Positions 25,401-39,200 of a stretch of 64,000 bases of DNA are shown here, piece by piece. The first letter of the stretch is position 1. Every line of letters starts with the position of its first letter. The translations under genes and the position numbers were made by a program. Location of the stretch: NCBI GenBank assembly GCA_035236585.1, contig CP141135.1, positions 8,714,001 to 8,778,000 of the forward strand, in the 5' to 3' direction. This DNA comes from Warburgia ugandensis. Taxonomy: Eukaryota > Streptophyta > Magnoliopsida > Canellales > Canellaceae. Below the pieces are notes generated by a model. It did no database searches. It saw nothing but the letters and a program-made list of their open reading frames with translations, and was not told the origin of the DNA.

Positions 25401-26689
25401 ATGTCTAACAATTCAATGAGCATGCAAATGGAATGAATATAGTATTTGAAACATTTATACTTTTGATCACAAAAGAAGTCCATGGTCTTAATACAACTTA
25501 CTAAAGCACTATTTTTAGGCTGCTAATATCATCCAATTATTATGATTTTTTGTCAATAATATGTGTGTGTGTGTGTAATATTAGACACTAGGGGAATCAT
25601 ATGCGATGAATAAGTTGGATCATCCGAAAGGTAAGAAAAAAGAACAAAAGAAAAACCCATGTGTTTGTTTTTGTGGCCACACCTTTGTTTGATTGCAATC
25701 CTATGAGAGAAATGCTATCCTGATTGGATGTTCCAAACTAGCTTCATGACCTCTCTCTAGGCTCCACCTTTGGATGACATGACTAATTCATTGTGTTCAA
25801 CCTTTCTTATTTAGGCTAGCTACAAAATCATGTCCATATAGAAATGCTTGTAGACAAGTTGTTGTAGTTGAAAGTTTCACTAGTTACAATTTAAAAATAT
25901 AAGATAGAGAGAGCATGAATTTTTGCTAATAGCTTAAATAGGAGAGGCCATAGGTGAATTGCTTCTAATCTAAAGGCGCGGGCCCAACTAGAGGGTCCTA
26001 TTCTCTTGGTCAAGTGATAATTTAAGCTATTTAATGAAGGTGTCAAGTTTGGCTAAAAAAAAGTCAAAAGAAAAAAATGTTATAGGAAATGACTGCTTTT
26101 TGCTCTCTTTTTTTCAGCCAATCACAAGTTACTTTACACCTGCATTAAATAGCTTAAATTACCACACACACATACACATGAGAAGTGGTAATTTTAGTAA
26201 GAAGTTGCGGTTGTAAATTGCAAATAACATTTGATTGGCCGTGAAAAAGTTTCTAACTATCATTTCTTTTAACTTTTAACTTTTATATATTTTTTTAGCC
26301 AAACAAATATCACCTGTTCCTTGCACCTGCATGAAGAAACAACTGAAATTAACACACCTTTACACATGCACATGAGTATACGTACGCGAGCGTGTGAAGA
26401 ATTGCAAAGCAAATTACTTAAACACTTTTGCAAATCTAATTCTAGGCGACTCAAACCTGTGGCAAAAGCATATTTTAAGGGAGATGATAGAGTTGTGTGT
26501 GACCACTGCGCCCTAGTGCACTGGTAGACCAATCCGAATCTGCTCATGCGGGAAAGTTGCGGATGCTCTTTCAACTCTTAGCCGCTGCCGATGGGAAATT
26601 TAGTTTTCTCATCGGGTTATAATAGTCATTTAGGTTAAGTTTAGATCGGCCGGTTCACCCGGCAAAACTTAATAATAGCCGTAGGATGG
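25401..26689. other. RPL7 upstream flank, MITE-rich
   Basis: No coding exon is seen. A foldback element occupies 26014-26167, and further similar inverted motifs (TTTGGCTAAAAAA against TTTTTTAGCCAAAC) extend to about 26330. A short (GT)n run is near 25561-25576. Confidence 0.45.
26014..26167. mobile_element. Foldback MITE-like element
   Basis: The left arm 26014-26050 (GTGATAATTTAAGCTATTTA onward) is matched in reverse complement by 26127-26167, with only a few mismatches over about 37 bases, and the pairing continues inward (TTTGGCTAAAAAAAAG against CTTTTTTTCAGCCAA). The whole 154-bp unit could fold into one hairpin. The superfamily was not determined. Confidence 0.5.
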
Positions 26690-27480
26690 ATTAGGTTTTT
26701 CCAACAAAAACCTGCAAACCCCTCGTCACTCTCATTCCGCTGTGTCGACTCCAGAAGACCTCTCCCAATCGCAACAAGGGTGAGTAGAATTTTTGCTTCA
26801 TCTTTGCACTACTCTGAGATTCAATTCGTTCATGCTGATTAATGCCAGTCCAACTGCAAATTTCTTTTCTAAACATGCAATACAACCGTATAATTATTTA
26901 GACTCTAAGGGTTTTGATTGATCCAGCAATATCTGTTATATTTCCGATCAAATGCTGGGTTTTACTAACACTAGGTTTTAGATTTTGCATTCCTTTTCTT
27001 CATTTCAGCTTACATTTGGATGAAAATGGGGTTTTACTTTGATGGAGTGTTTCTTCTTTAGTTCTCCGTTCTTTTCTGGATGTCTTTCTACAGGTTGTTT
27101 TGGGCGTAAAAGACTACTGTACTTGGATGAGCTTAGGATTAGGGGAACTAAGAGATTGCAAAGAAGATTCGGAAGGAACTGCATGATGCTGTTAACCTAG
27201 AGTTGTGGATTCGTCAAGTAATGTTAGGGCATTTGCTGACACAAGATTTTTATTTCACTAAATCTTTTCTCCTACATTTAATGAATAGAGGGTTCTGGGA
27301 GAAACAGCAGTTCAGATGAAACGTAGGGTTTATAGGACTTTAGCGATTTACGCCTTTCGTTATGTGCTATCATTTTGTTCATCATTTTTCGGCTAACCGT
27401 GTATATTGCCCATTTTAGGCTGAGGCTTGATCTAAAGGTTTTGTGGGCTTTTGACTCTTTCTAGTGCAATTTATAGAGAG
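26690..27480 (+). promoter_or_regulatory. RPL7 5' untranslated region with intron
   Basis: A pyrimidine-rich leader near 26700-26790 ends at a good donor (ACAAGGGTGAGTAGA), and acceptor-like TTTTTAGGC or TCTTTCTAG occur just before the ATG at 27481. This suggests a 5' UTR intron of about 650 bp, common in plant ribosomal protein genes. Exact ends are inferred. Confidence 0.4.
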
Positions 27481-28658
<1,178 letters not shown>

Positions 28659-29689
28659 TTCTTCAATCCAGCTATTTGTTTCTTTGAGGTTATTTCTTCT
28701 CAGTAATGGAAATAGCTAGAGCTCAGTTTAACCCTCTAATTAGGGAAGTTTTTTTTGAAGGAGAGAACTTTGATTGGAATTAGCAATTTTGTTACCTCAA
28801 TTTGGTACTCGTATCTTTCATGTTCTTTGTCTTCCGTTCTTTCGTTTAGAATTTGTTACAGATTTTCATTATATCTGTTATGCTCATAGTGATTATGGTA
28901 TTTATGATTCCTTCTCCCCGTGGGCATGCCTGTGACCCAAAACGAACTACCTCTATTTCTTCTGTGTTTTTAATGAGCTACTTTTCACTCTTACCATTTG
29001 CTTCAATCTCCATGAATTCATGAAGCCCATTCCTTGATCTGGAGTTGGGATTTAGCATATTTTGGAGTGGTTTTCGGTGATGAATCGTAGGAACAGATTC
29101 TTTTTACGGGAATGAGAAATCGTGAAGCTTCTAGTAAAAGGTCTTTCATCACTCAATGTGAAAAGGCGTCTACTCCAATTATCCTAGGAAAGTCCCTGTT
29201 TTACTCTTGTTGATAATGTGTAATCATCTACATTTTTCTTCTCTTTCTTTCAGAGAGAGCTGGTGCCAACTGCCAACTTCTAGCGCTGTTAGTTCTCTTT
29301 TGTTCTAATGGCCATCCTTTCTGTTCCTAGAATATGCAGCATGTGCAGAGGCAAGTTGATTTCTTATTCTAGTTAGTCTTTCTTTTCAGATGTCAAACCT
29401 TTTTTCTGGACTAATGTCATTTATTAAAAGTCATATTGATGAATGACATATTTTTGCTTCGGAATTATGTGCTGGGGAGGGTCAAATGAGTCCACGATGT
29501 CCCTGGGCCATGTTCATAGCCATCTAATTCTTTCTTATTTATGGTCTTCAAATAGGGAGGATTGGAAAATCTGGTGTCTATATTTAACAACCAAAACTCC
29601 TCCAGCAGTATGTGCATCCTTCATATAATTGCCGTTCATAGTTGTAGACAATTTAATTTCGCGATATTTTGTTTATAGATTTCAACAGA
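28659..29689 (+). other. RPL7 3' flank
   Basis: The first 200-300 bp is probably the 3' UTR. The remainder shows no coding exon, RNA gene or repeat that I can identify. Confidence 0.4.
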
Positions 29690-30955
29690 TCATCATTATC
29701 ATCAAGATCTTATTCCGATTAGGGTTTAGTCATATGAATCTTATTCATCCATTCCACTCTATTACGTATCATGGCTTTAGTTAGTTTTAAAGCTTTTAAA
29801 TATTTTTATTCATGTTCTTTAGGGCCTTTTCCTTGTCCTTTTAGAATCTTCGACTTGCATTGCCTCACTCTTAATTGGTGCTGTTTTCGATCTTTGATAT
29901 ACATGTCCAAACCATCTAAGTCTAGTCTCTCTCATATTGTTATTATTGATACTATTCCTAAGTTTTCTTTAATGTTTTAATTCTTAATTCTATCCTTTCT
30001 TGTATTCTCACTCGTTCATCTCAATATTTTCATTTTGGCTACGTTCATCTTATTTACATGATATTTCTTAACTTCCCCAACACTCTAATCCATAGAGTAT
30101 GGTTGGCCTTATAATCATCCTATAGAATTTTTCTTTCAATTTATATAGCACTCACCAATCACACAAAACTCCAGATGTGCATTTCCTTATCTCCCAACCC
30201 GCTTAAAATCTTTGGGTAAGCTCCCTCTCAATCTCTCCACTCTTTGAATCATCGATTATAAGTATCTAAAGTGGTCTTTTAGTAGGGACTTTTTGGTCAT
30301 CAATTTTTACAAGTGCTCCATTCTCATTCTTCTTCTTGCTAAAATTGTATTTCATATATTGTCTTAGTTCGAGTAATTTTAAATTCTTTATATTATAATG
30401 CTTCTCTGCATAACTCTAGCTTTGTGTTTAGTCTTTCATTGTCTCATAAATTAAAACTATATAATCTGCAAATAATATGCATTATGAAATCTCCTTGTGC
30501 AGATGCTTTGTTAACTCATCCATAACCAACGAGAAATGGTATAAATTCAATGTCAATCCTTTGTACAATTCTACAATGATAGGAAAATCACTGGTCCCTT
30601 TGCTAGTGGTCATGATGTTTATTATTGCTCTCTTATATATTTTTTTAATTATGTCTATATACTCCTACAAAGTCCTTTATTATCCAACACACCATATGAG
30701 CTCTGTAGGAACCCCATCATTAGCATTTTTAAGTCAATAAAGACTGTGGAGGTCATTTCTCCTCTTCTTGCATTTTTGTATTAATTGTCTAAGTAGGAAA
30801 ATATCTTTCATGTAGACCTCCTGGGCATGAAATAAACTAGTTTTTCAATAGACTCATTTCATGCTTTTGCCCCTTAATCATTCTTTTAGTTTCATAGCGT
30901 GGCTCGTAAGTATGTATGATCCCTGATAGTCTAGATTAGTGTTACATTGTCTGTT
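29690..30955 (-). mobile_element. Old RTE LINE relic, copy E
   Basis: It aligns by eye with copy A from the (CATCATTATCATC) tail at 29690 through the C-terminal block (CCAAACCATCTAAGTCTAG near 29910), the FADD region near 30470 and the YRGIKLMS-encoding region near 30920, where it ends. It is much more diverged than copies A-D, with many stops, so it marks an older wave of the same family. Confidence 0.8.
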
Positions 30956-32031
30956 GCATAGAAATCTTCTTCTTTCCTTCAATTATTGGTGCGAAAGTCT
31001 GAGCAACTCAAAGGGAAAGTAAAGGAGAAACAAAAAGAGTTAGGATCATCCATAATCATCAAATTTTCTTGCATGTGGCTGAATATTTGTTTGCCAAACA
31101 TGATTAATGCTTTAGATGGCTATTAAAAAACTCTTCAAGTCTTTCAATAAAGCAGGAGGGGTTGGTGGAGTCTTTCCAAGCTTTTGAGCTTGTACGTATA
31201 GAAGGACATTTTTTAATGGTCCATCAAAGTCACTTACGGAGTGGCATTGTATGCCGATTATGTGCACTTTAGGGGTAAAATGGTTATAAAGTCAATGCTG
31301 TTTTGGAATTTGTAATCCTAATCATTCAATTTTTTAACTAAAAAATCAGTTGGTAGAGGCACCTGATGAGCATCATTTTTCACCAACAGCCTAAATAAGA
31401 TCGGTTGAACAAGAGCAACGGGGCAGATCATTCAGGTCTACCAAATGGGCGTGACTCAAAAGCTTAGAAAAATGGAGACCAACTAGATCTCCATCCATAC
31501 CGAAAACTAATTTAGAATTCTCATTCCCCAAAATCCAAGAATAAGATATCATTTTTCTTGGCTCGAATCACCAACTTCTTGGATCAAAGGTTTATCTGTC
31601 AACCACTTGTTTTCAGCTAAATTCAATCAAACAACCCGGATGCCAATTTCTTGGTTAAATCCGAGATATTGGAAGTCACAAGTTTACCTTTTCACCTAAA
31701 GAAACTACAAAAGATTGGGATCTACCGGCCTTTCACCCCTTGCATAAAACTCTCCTGAAGTCAAGTGAGAGTTGGAAACCCCAAAAACCCCAAACCTCTG
31801 TGCTACCTGTATACCTATTTTCTCCAATGTAAATCGGCTCCATGCATGCTTTTGTATTGAAAAATGATCTCAACCACCCCAAGAGCATCACTAAACTCAC
31901 AAAAGCAAGGAAAGTCAAAATATAGCACAACATTTCAAAACAGGGACTAAAAATAAAAAGAAATTATAATAAAGAAATATTGAAATAGGCCTTTCTTCAT
32001 CCAAGAAACTACACACCAGCAGGCAGAGATA
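30956..32031. other. Intergenic, nothing recognised
   Basis: No exon, repeat boundary or RNA gene was recognised. A minus-strand open frame at 31733-31933 starts with a hydrophobic stretch but has no family resemblance. Confidence 0.35.
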
Positions 32032-32319
32032 TTGAAATGGGTTCTTCCTCCTCCTACAAACTTCCTTTCCATCACCAATCAAAAACTGAAAGAAATGGGT
32101 TCCATTCCTGAGAATTTTTCAAAGCTTCGAAGCTTAACGAGGTTAGAAGTTCAGGGGAATAAACACTTGGACGAATTTCTTGATCTGGGTTCACTTAGAA
32201 ATCTCATCTTTTTTTGGACGCCAGTGATACTGCAATCTCCGACGAGTTCTCCTGCTGATTTGGTGGAAAAACCATGGAAGTCATTCATAATGGACCGCAG
32301 AGATACACTTATAGTGTAA
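32032..32319 (+). pseudogene. Possible leucine-rich-repeat fragment
   Basis: A 95-codon open frame contains GSIPENFSKLRSLTRLEVQG, which fits one plant extracellular LRR unit (I-P-x-x-x-x-x-L-x-x-L-x-x-L-x-L), followed by a weaker LGSLRNL. There is no second good repeat, signal peptide or kinase nearby. It could be a scrap of an LRR gene or chance. Confidence 0.25.
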
Positions 32320-35300
32320 TGGGGCCCTTATGTGTTACTTGAGGTCCTTATATGAGATTTCAGACACTGTTTAGGGTAGCTGAGTGAAAATTTTCCTTTT
32401 CCTTTTTGTATTGGATAGAGGTCCAACTTCCTTAAGAACCATTTAAAAGCAGAGCTAGCAAAAGGTGCATGAAATTAGGGGTATGGGGTGGCAAATTTTG
32501 TTATTGGGTCATGTTGAGATTCACTCATTAGATTATATGGGTCGATACAAACACAACACGATTAATAATCCTGTCAAGAACTTGTAATTCGACCACGAGT
32601 TGTTTATTAAATGAATTCATATGACATGACTCTTGTAATACAATTACATACATGGGTTGTGAGTCAAATGGGTCAACACGATACTTTAATAGGTCATGAG
32701 TCAATATAACGAATTAATAGGTCACAAGTCAAATGGATCAACACAGCAGGTTAATAGGTTCCGAATCAGACGCGTCAACATGATGGGTCAACATGGATTG
32801 ACTTGAAATGATAAAAACTCCCCTGCATCACATTATGTCTTTCTTGATTATATTACAACAAGAAATTTGGCCTAAATTAAAATATTTTTTTGGCATGTAT
32901 CAAACTCTATACTCACCTAAACAGAACCAAAGACATTGAATAAAAACATCTTGCGGATGAGTTGGAACATCTCAGTGATCTGAATTACACACATAATTAG
33001 AAATACAACATACATTTATGTCCGTCATTTTAACGGCAATCAATTCCATCTTAGCATGATGTTGGTCATTCCACCAAACAAAATTGGTACTTGAACATTG
33101 CAATTGATGGACGAGGAGTCTTTGCATTTTTTTAACAAGTTCAGCTTCTTCATTTTCTAAATTGGTTTTCAATATTTGACAAAATTGAGTAAAGGATCAT
33201 AATTTTAACTATTAAGGGGGTTTTTTGTACCAAAGAAAAAAGGGGGCTTATGCTTTGGTTGGAAAAGAAGAAAAAACCATCATAGATGCTCTTTTTTTCT
33301 TCTTTTTTTTTGGTTATATATATGGTTTATAAATTTGTATTTTGCAAATTAAGAATTTGATATAGCCCCAAATAGATTAACAATTTACCGGGTTTTATAC
33401 CATTTTTCTCCTCTCTACTTTTCCTTGTCTTTTTTGCCTTTTCCATTTATGTACAAAAATAATTGACTTCCTTTGTTTGAGAAGTTTTGGAGAAGGGGCA
33501 GGGAAAAGGCAAAATAATGGGTTGAGAATATCATTTGTTTATTGTAAATTTATGTGATATTATAGTCCAATGATTAGCTCTTGGTTTCATAGTAACAACA
33601 AATTCTGTTTTTTTATTCCTTATTTGTAAAAAAAAAACCCAAAATTTGTGACCCATAGCATACTTTAAAAAAGTCCTATTTTTCAATAAGATATGTTTTA
33701 TTAATTTCTTTTTGATTCTTTAGTTCTAACTTGTCTTTTCAAAAAAAAAAAAAGCACAGAATTTACAACTCTTTATTAGTTTCAAAATTTTCTTTTTATT
33801 TTTACACCTTTATGTTTTTATGATTTTACAAATTTCTATTTTTTGACCTTTTCTTCAATAGTCCTACTAGCTTTAAATTTCTTTTTTTTATACTTGTAGA
33901 TATTTTCTAACTTCTTTCCTAAACATTTTCAACTCTTTCCAAATGTTCTAAATTTTTAGACCTTTTTGCTTGTTGGCTTTTTTCGACTTTGAACTTCATA
34001 ATATATTTAGAAGTTGGTACATTATTTTTAATTTTGTCTATAATACTGTATCTTTTTTGTTCAAGAAGTTGTTAAGTAGTTTGTATATTTATAATTGACT
34101 TTTAAAATCTTTTTATTGATTTCTAACCTTTTACCATTTTTTCTTTCTTTTTTCTTTTTCCCTACATATTTTTTCTTGAATCTGAACTTTAGGATTATGC
34201 TCAGTTCCTAGTTTAGTTCTTTTGGCATGATATTAGAACTAGACCAAATTTAATTCAATTCTATCAGCAATTGAAGGACGAGTTTAATTTTTTGGTCGAA
34301 TTCTTGTCGATTTTTTGACATTGAGTGACACCTATTTGTTAGCAGGAAATAGATAAAAATAAATTTTTAGAGAAAAATATTTTCCTTCAAAAATGTGCTT
34401 TACTCTTGTCAGCAAAGATTTTATGCTTTAAAAAAATCTGTAATGGTCAACAAAGTTGTTTCTTTTTTTAATTATTCTTTTTTATTTATGAATTTTGAAT
34501 TTTTTCTTTATTTTATGGAATAATTGTTGTTCCAGGCATAGGTGTAAAACGGTCTGCACAAGCAAATAGAATGTGATATTTTATTTGATACTCATTGGTT
34601 CCTTGTAAGTGGGCCATTCATGTGCCTTGTAGGGCCCATCTTTGGATCATCCAAGCCGTGCAACTCATTGTTATGGCTTTGGTGTCTCCTAGACAATAGG
34701 ATAAGTGGACGATTCTAGCGCCTTTAGGACTGTTTTTCTAGTCGTTGATTCATAATTTCGTATGGAGTTACTAATTCTGTATTCTATGATAAAATCAAGG
34801 TTTTTTCTAAAAATGTCAAATTTTAATAATAATTTTATAAAAAATTTAAACTTTTTTTTGAGTTTTGTAAATTTGCCATTAAGTTTTCATGAGCTTTAAC
34901 AAATTATCATTTGAATAGTTTTCCATCTTCATTCTCTGTTAATTTTTTTTTTAAATTTCAATATTACTCTTCTTTTTATAAATTCAAGTCTTATACTTGA
35001 TAATTGTAACTTATGTTTAAGTTGCCAACTTTGACTACTAAGTTCAATGACTTCCTAATTGAGTAAAACTTGATATATAATGCAATTAGATTAAAAAAAT
35101 AAAAATAATATGTTTAGATTTTAACAAAAACCAACTAATAGTGATATATTCAATCGCAGTAGCCATTTCACCAACTTGTGCAACAGCACCTATTAACTTC
35201 TTCAATGAAATTTAATAATTTAAACTTCAATTTTTTACTCAAAATAAATATAAAACTCTCTCTAACACAAATTAAAATATAATTAATAATTTGGTTTAAT

Positions 35301-35900
35301 AAAAAATATAATAAATTAAAGAAATTTTTTGAAATCTTAATGTAAGCAAAATACTATAATTGTTCACATGAACACTAGTGAGTAATAGATTTTGAGCTCT
35401 TCGTTTAATGTCTTTTTGAATGAAAATTAAAAATCTAAGACTTGAGTCTTCTTTTTCTTAATGTATTCTATCTAACACAATTAATTATAAATATTTTTGT
35501 TGATTAACAAAGCAAAAAAATCACTCACAAAGTCCTCTTGTTCATCTCTTCCATTTGCTAGAACGATTGTATTGGAATTTTGAAAAACACTAATTAGAAG
35601 GAGGATAGAAAACTAATGGAATAACAATTTTGCAAAGTTCATGAAAGCTTAATGACAAATTACAAAATTGAAAAATTATTAAACTTTTTTACATAGCAAT
35701 TTTAAAAAAATCCTAAAGTAAAACTTTTTTAAATGCTAGAGTCCTACGGCTTGCTTCTTGGGCAAGTAGATATCCAAAACCAGATCAATAATTATATGAA
35801 CGTATAGATCATCCAAAGGTGGTATCCCACTTCCTCTGACATAGATTATTGAGTCAATGTCCCATCTAAGATGGTGCTCAGAAGATGAATGGCTCCGATC
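32320..35900. other. AT-rich intergenic DNA
   Basis: About 3.6 kb with no recognised gene. Between 32480 and 32830 the phrase GGTCAACACGA/GGGTCAACATG and AATAGGTCA recur, a pattern seen in dispersed plant repeats. From 33200 to 35700 the sequence is very T- and A-rich with many homopolymer runs. Confidence 0.4.
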
Positions 35901-36252
35901 GGCAAAATCAGGGCCCACTTGGTTCTTTTGTCCTCCAGAGTAAACTGTTACTATTAATTCGGACGACCACTGAGGAAAGAAAAGTGAAAGTGAAAAGCAG
36001 AAGGAAAAAGAAAGGAAAGAACCAAAGAAAGAAGCGGCAGCGGAAAACCTCGTAGGATCAGAAGCTCGTTTTCCATTGCCCGCGCCTCCAGATCCACTCC
36101 TTTCTGTGATAAAACCCATTTTCTGGTAATCAAGGAAGATTTACCGGAGTAATCCTTGTCCCTTCTACTCGATTGTGCATTTTCCCCCAAAAAATTTCCT
36201 TATTGTTTTGTGTTTTTAGGCTTTTTTCTCTCCTTTGTGCAGCATCTGTAAA
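35901..36252 (+). promoter_or_regulatory. RPN3 promoter and 5' UTR
   Basis: GGGCCCA at about 35909 contains the reverse of TGGGCC, the site II element frequent in plant housekeeping promoters. A purine-rich then mixed leader leads to the ATG at 36253. The transcription start is not defined. Confidence 0.35.
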
Positions 36253-39200
36253 ATGACTCAAGACGTGGAGATGAAAGAGCTTCAAGCTCCATCCCATTCT
36301 GCATCTTCTTCTGTTCCTTCCACTCTTCAGCGTAAGAAAAAACCCTACTTTTCTTCTTCCACATCTGTTCCTTTTTTTGGTGAATTTTCTTTAATTATTC
36401 TGATGGTGTGTTGGTTGAAAAAAATGGGGTTTTTAGACTTGAAGGAGATTGCTTCATTGATCGAGACTGGTGCGTACGCCAAGGAGGTTCGTTTCATCGT
36501 ACGCGCAATCCGTCTCACTATTGCCCTGCGGAAAAAGCTCAAGGCATCTGTACTTTCTGCGTTCCTGAATTTCGCTCTTGTGCCGGGTTCTGAAGCACAT
36601 ACGCGTCTCTCTTCTTATCTTCCAAAGGTAATTGGCAATTCCGGGTTTTTGTTCTTTTGTTTCAGTTATTTTAGTGTTATATGTTATATATTGTAATATG
36701 GATTTTGTCTATGTAAAACTTTTATCTAAATATAAATACACCTGGGTTCTTCATGAGATGGTTGAACATACTTGGCATAATAAGTTCAACGGGGTGGGGG
36801 TTGGGTTTGTTGTTTAGCATGTTGATGATGAAATGCCTGTGAAGAATTGCTAAGAGTTTTGGATGACATGGTATCTTGGGTTCTGGGTATGATAAATAAG
36901 TAGTTTGTGGTTTGTCTGAAACCCTGTTTGACGATCTCTGAGTGCTCATGTAACTTGCTTCAAAGGGGATCCTTTGACATGGATGCCATCTGCTTTATGT
37001 ATAGAACCTTTGAGCTGTTGTTTTGTCCATGTGTCCTTTTGATCTTTCAGAAGAGTTGTTCTGATGATGCCCAAGTATCAGTTTCTGAAATAACAACTAG
37101 AGGTGACTTTTTTGATGTCCAAAGCCTTCAAATTTTAGTTGTCAATGTAGTTTTTTTTTTTTTTTTCCTGCTGGCACAACGGTTATAGAGGTAATGGTCG
37201 GAAAACAGGTGAAAAAAGGGTCAATTTTGGAGCCACTCATATACCAGTTAAAAGGCCTTCCCTGTGAGATTGCCTGAGGTGAACCAATTTATGTTGTGCA
37301 ATACTTAGAGAGACGGGAATGAAGCCGCCAATGAAATTGCTAAAAAGGGTCCAGTAACTAAAAGAATCAAGAAATAGATGCATACTCCAACTAGTTTTCT
37401 CCTTGAAATTTTGCTTAATGACGCTAGATGTTGCTAAACTGCAATTTCTATAGTTGTGTTTGTTAACAGAAGTTTCTATATACCAATAGAATAGATGCCT
37501 TGCTTATATGAGTTTCACTCAAATTGGCTCTTGTTGGATAAGGATTCTCTTTGCTAGTTTCACCTTATTTTTAATTTTAATTTTTTTGAATGGTAGAAAC
37601 ACACCCATCCACGTTTTTGAGCCCTGGTTGCTCAGGTGAGAGACTTCTTGCGCCACTGACACTAGTTTCATCTTAAAAGTTGTTCAACCTTAAGTGGTTA
37701 AGGCAAAGAACTTCCAGTTGTGGATGCACAAAAAGCATGTATGCACATGCAGAAATGTTAAGTGAAAGGAACTATATGAATAAACCAAAGATATGTAAAC
37801 TTCATAGATGGTGGTCTGAATATAAGATAGAGATCCATCTATGGGATGTTCCCTTGAAAAGGAAGTATGCAAGCGTAAATCAATGACCAGAAAATGGTAA
37901 CCACATGCAAGACAGAAAAGGGAGAAAAAAGTGTTGAAAGGAACATAAAAGTTGTGGAAAGAAAAGCATCAAGTGAAAGAGGAAGCTTCTACTCCTCTAT
38001 CCCTTCCTTTAATCCAAACCTTTAAAATAAACCTAGATTCTATGTGAAGAAAACTGAAAGGAAAATGTGATTATCTTGAAAGTATATACTAGAAAAATAC
38101 TAACCAAGAAGAAGGATGAAGACACATGTTGAACAGCTTAAGCTTTCCCCCAGTAAGGAACTTATGAGAGCCTGGAGAGGAATGTTTCTTGGCTTTTATC
38201 AATATGTATGTTATTTGTCTCTAAACCACTGGATGAATCCTTTGTTTATAAAGTTAAGATTTTATATAGTAAATTCGCAAACAAATTTGAGGAGCAAGAA
38301 ATCTAAATTTCCCATTTTCAGATCATTCTCAGTTCAAATACATGGTTATCTTTCAATGTAAGGATGTATGTTTGAATCCCAATAGTGAGCTTACTTCTAT
38401 ACATTTAGAAACGTACACTTTCGACCCTAAGTGTGTGGTTTTTGCCCAAAATGCATGCTTAAAACATGTGGTTCTGAAAAGCTAACATTTCCATCATGCA
38501 TGTTCAAAAGGCCACGTCTCGTTCATCCAATGTCTGATCACAGTATTTTTGAACCCTTGGAAAACTATCATTGAATACTTCAGCATCAAATGGATATTTG
38601 ATGCCAAAATCTGACATGAAGGTTTTGAAAATTGTGATGAAAACAAGCCTTTGTTTTGGGTGTTTTAAGATAAAGACTTATCATTAGGGTGGGCTTTTGT
38701 TAGTCACTATTGGTCAAAATTGGGCTCCTACAGTGATGAGAATTTGTCTCTCCGTGGACTATGAATTTTCTGCTGAAGTAAAAGATAATCTTGGTTTCTA
38801 GGCTTTTCATGGTTAATGTAACCCCTAAGTGTTTTCCCTTAAAAGGAGGTTTGTGAATCTGTGAAAGGCTCGGTTAGTGTCTACCATGTTTCAAGGAACG
38901 TTTGCAGAGGACAGATAGCTGATTGGCTATGTTCAGACCCATTTTGCTTCCAAAATTTTGAAGAATGGTATCAATGGTTCCGCATTTGGGCAAGGTTGCT
39001 TGTGCAAAAAGGCTTAGGTTATTTGAGGACATTATATGAGAAGTGGCACAACTTTGAAAGAGATCTAGACTGAATTGATGTGATGTGGAGGCATTTGTTA
39101 AAGTTGCAGAAAGAGCTCTAATGCAGGGAACAAAAGGGTGTGAAGATAAGTGATCACCTTGGGGGAAACCAAGGAGTGGGTTGACCATTAGTGGTTCCTG

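Noticed and set aside
35736-36119. Minus-strand 127-codon open frame next to RPN3, considered as a divergent gene
   Set aside because: No recognisable motif, and it overlaps the RPN3 promoter and leader; the N-terminal half is low-complexity Phe/Ser.
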